Shown: piece by piece, positions 42,360 through 43,388 of the stretch | How the letters are laid out: each line of letters starts with the position of its first letter | How positions within the stretch are numbered: the first letter of the stretch is position 1 | Source of the DNA: Pelagibacterales bacterium MED-G40 | Lineage (GTDB): Bacteria > Pseudomonadota > Alphaproteobacteria > Pelagibacterales > Pelagibacteraceae | Direction: 5' to 3' | Assembly (NCBI GenBank): GCA_002457515.1 | Contig: NTJN01000006.1 | Coordinates: forward strand, 1 to 43,388 | DNA: 43,388 bases | Position numbers and translations under genes: made by a program | The notes under the pieces: model-generated | The model's database searches: none | Seen by the model: the letters and a program-made list of their open reading frames with translations, nothing else | What the model was told of the DNA's origin: nothing

Positions 42360-43070
42360 TTATTTCCTTTCAAAAAATCCGTTACCAGCTGTTTCGTAAA
42401 TCATAGTATAATTAAATTTTTTCAAATAATTAATAAAATTTATTGGTCTTATTTCTCCTTTTTCATCAAACATTTCAATACAAATTAGTCGGGGTTTTAT
42501 TTGATTTAAATCAATTCCTTCTAAAACTTTTAAATCATGAGATTCTACATCTATATTTAAAAAGTCTAAATTTTTTAATTCTATTTTTTTTTCTTTTAAA
42601 AAATCTAATAATTTAAAAGTATTTATTCTTTTTTTTTGTACTTCACTTTTAGAATAATTTTTTACGGTGAATTCTGAATATTTTTTATTCAAAGAGTTTA
42701 AGGGACTAAAATTACCATCAATATAACATTCAACTTCTTCATTTTTATCAGATATAGCTACGCAAAAATTCTTATCTCTCCTTCTTAAAATATTAAAAAG
42801 ATCAATAGATGTTTTGTTTAAATCAAGATTAATCCCTGACCAACCTCTATTATAAAGACGTGCAGTATTACTGTATAATAAGGGATGAAAACATCCAATA
42901 TCTAAATAGAATCCATTATCGTTATTTTTAAAATAATTATTTATGTACGTATCTTCTTCTCCTTGAGAATATTTTTTACGCTTTATTAAACCTTTATGAT
43001 GAAAAAATAAATTATAGTAAAGGTACGGCCAGTACAAAAAATTGCTTCGTTTAAGTTTTCTTTTTAACAT
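42360..43070 (-). CDS. FkbM-family SAM-dependent methyltransferase
   Basis: A 236-residue methyltransferase. NGFYLDIGCFHPLLYSNTARLYNRGWSGINLDLN (near residue 52) is the SAM-binding motif I and II region, and LDFLNIDVESHDLKVLEGIDLNQIKPRLICIEMF is the FkbM C-terminal core. In this glycan block it probably O-methylates a surface sugar, though FkbM substrates vary. The N-terminus has an aromatic stretch (FLYWPYLYYNLFF) that may contact membrane. It starts 11 bases after the tRNA-Met 3' end on the same strand, so it may be on the same transcript. Confidence 0.87.
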   Translation of the reverse strand: MLKRKLKRSNFLYWPYLYYNLFFHHKGLIKRKKYSQGEEDTYINNYFKNNDNGFYLDIGCFHPLLYSNTARLYNRGWSGINLDLNKTSIDLFNILRRRDKNFCVAISDKNEEVECYIDGNFSPLNSLNKKYSEFTVKNYSKSEVQKKRINTFKLLDFLKEKKIELKNLDFLNIDVESHDLKVLEGIDLNQIKPRLICIEMFDEKGEIRPINFINYLKKFNYTMIYETAGNGFFERK

Positions 43071-43081
43071 TCGATTTTATT

Positions 43082-43158
43082 TGGTAGCGAGGGGCGGATT
43101 CGAACCGCCGACCCCAGGCTTATGAGTCCTGTGCTCTAACCAACTGAGCTACCTCGCC
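43082..43158 (-). tRNA. tRNA-Met (CAU), elongator type
   Basis: A 77-base cloverleaf with encoded CCA. The anticodon CAU lies at 43124-43122 in the loop CUCAUAA. The D arm GCTCAGTTGGTTAGAGC, 5-base variable loop and GGTTCGAATCC T arm are normal. It resembles elongator tRNA-Met: it has no three G-C anticodon-stem pairs or C1-A72 mismatch of the initiator, and its body matches E. coli metT more than the lysidine tRNA-Ile. Oddities are a G1-U72 pair and an A31-G39 mismatch closing the anticodon stem. Confidence 0.93.
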
Positions 43159-43172
43159 ATTAAAGTTAATTT

Positions 43173-43201
43173 ATAATAGTTATTATTTATTTAACAATCA
43201 A
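43173..43201 (-). promoter_or_regulatory. Probable promoter of the tRNA-Met gene
   Basis: On the minus strand TTGATT (43201-43196, 4/6) and TATTAT (43178-43173, 5/6) are 17 bases apart and end 14 bases before the mature tRNA 5' end. That would leave a leader of about 8 bases for RNase P to remove. The region is very A+T-rich, so this rests on spacing. Confidence 0.45.
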
Positions 43202-43206
43202 TTTTT

Positions 43207-43388
43207 TTAGTAATTTAACCCAGACCAATTAGTTGATTTATAAGATAAGCTATCAACAGCAAAACAATATTTGGAGAATCTTATTCTCTGAAAAGGAAAT
43301 AATTTAATTAAGTTGTCTAAGTCTTTTTTGATTGAGGTTTTTATTTCAACTATTGAATTATTGTCTTTATAAATACAACTACTTTTAT
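43207..43388 (-). CDS. C-terminal part of an unidentified protein (runs off right edge)
   Basis: A frame open from the window edge to a TAA at 43209-43207 encodes about 60 residues, including KDNNSIVEIKTSIKKDLDNL, FPFQRIRFSKYCFAVD and the end STNWSGLNY. The other two minus-strand frames are broken early. Composition matches neighbouring real genes. I do not recognise the family. Its stop lies just upstream of the tRNA promoter. Confidence 0.6.
   Translation of the reverse strand, partial: KSSCIYKDNNSIVEIKTSIKKDLDNLIKLFPFQRIRFSKYCFAVDSLSYKSTNWSGLNY

Noticed and set aside
1-43388. Prophage, insertion sequence, CRISPR array, toxin-antitoxin or defence island
   Set aside because: No transposase, integrase, spaced direct repeats, phage structural or defence proteins are seen on either strand.

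Overview
This window looks like a chromosomal segment of a SAR11-type alphaproteobacterium (Pelagibacterales, Candidatus Pelagibacter-like). The basis is very A+T-rich DNA, protein-coding sequence almost end to end, start/stop overlaps or spacers of a few bases, lysine/asparagine/isoleucine-rich proteins, and recognisable content such as a class II DAHP synthase, a fused AdoMet decarboxylase-spermidine synthase and small PurL with PurS and PurQ. The assignment rests on style and gene content; no database was searched. I see no phage, insertion sequence, CRISPR array or rRNA.

Layout. (1) 32-7240, plus strand: sfsA-map-purB-purC-purS-purQ-purL-bolA-grxD, largely a purine block. (2) 7243-16244, minus strand: glmU(acetyltransferase half)-glmS-aroF(class II)-nadE-cysS-cimA-trmJ-like-rpsD. 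(3) 16317-19636, plus strand: gph, a LysE exporter, prpB and prpC. (4) 19638-23215, minus strand: nrdA-nrdB and a small FkbM methyltransferase, preceded by a promoter that carries a tandem pair of NrdR-like operators. (5) 23387-34219, mixed strands: phosphohexomutase, TauE/SafE permease, dusA, rpoZ, an MFS carrier, a beta-hydroxyacid dehydrogenase, a PNPOx-like flavoprotein, a gamma carbonic anhydrase-like protein, a thioredoxin-fold protein, GT4 and GT9 glycosyltransferases, a coiled-coil DUF6165-like protein and a nitrilase-family amidase. (6) 34244-38546: a methylthioadenosine module, mtnP-mtnA-small ORF-class II aldolase-speDE on the minus strand with apt divergent. (7) 38547-43070: sugar-nucleotide and glycan genes (SDR epimerase, GT2, rfbB, DUF4422-like, FkbM). 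(8) An elongator tRNA-Met(CAU) at 43082-43158 and the C-terminal end of an unidentified gene running off the right edge.

How the genes work together. Region 6 is the most coherent and interesting system. SpeDE would make spermidine and release 5'-methylthioadenosine (MTA). MtnP would split MTA to adenine and methylthioribose-1-phosphate. Apt would recover the adenine, and MtnA plus a FucA-like class II aldolase fit the DHAP shunt for the sugar. Inside this operon is a 32-codon ORF encoding a signal-peptide-like product. It overlaps the mtnA stop by ATGA and the aldolase start by one base, so it looks like a real, overlooked, translationally coupled small gene.

Other points of note are the nrdAB operator architecture combined with a NrdA lacking an ATP cone, an FkbM gene whose SAM-binding motif is retained only with a non-ATG (probably CTG) start, a GlmU reduced to its acetyltransferase half, a perfect 14-bp inverted repeat after aroF, a 2-bp divergent junction, and eight convergent junctions with almost no room for terminators.
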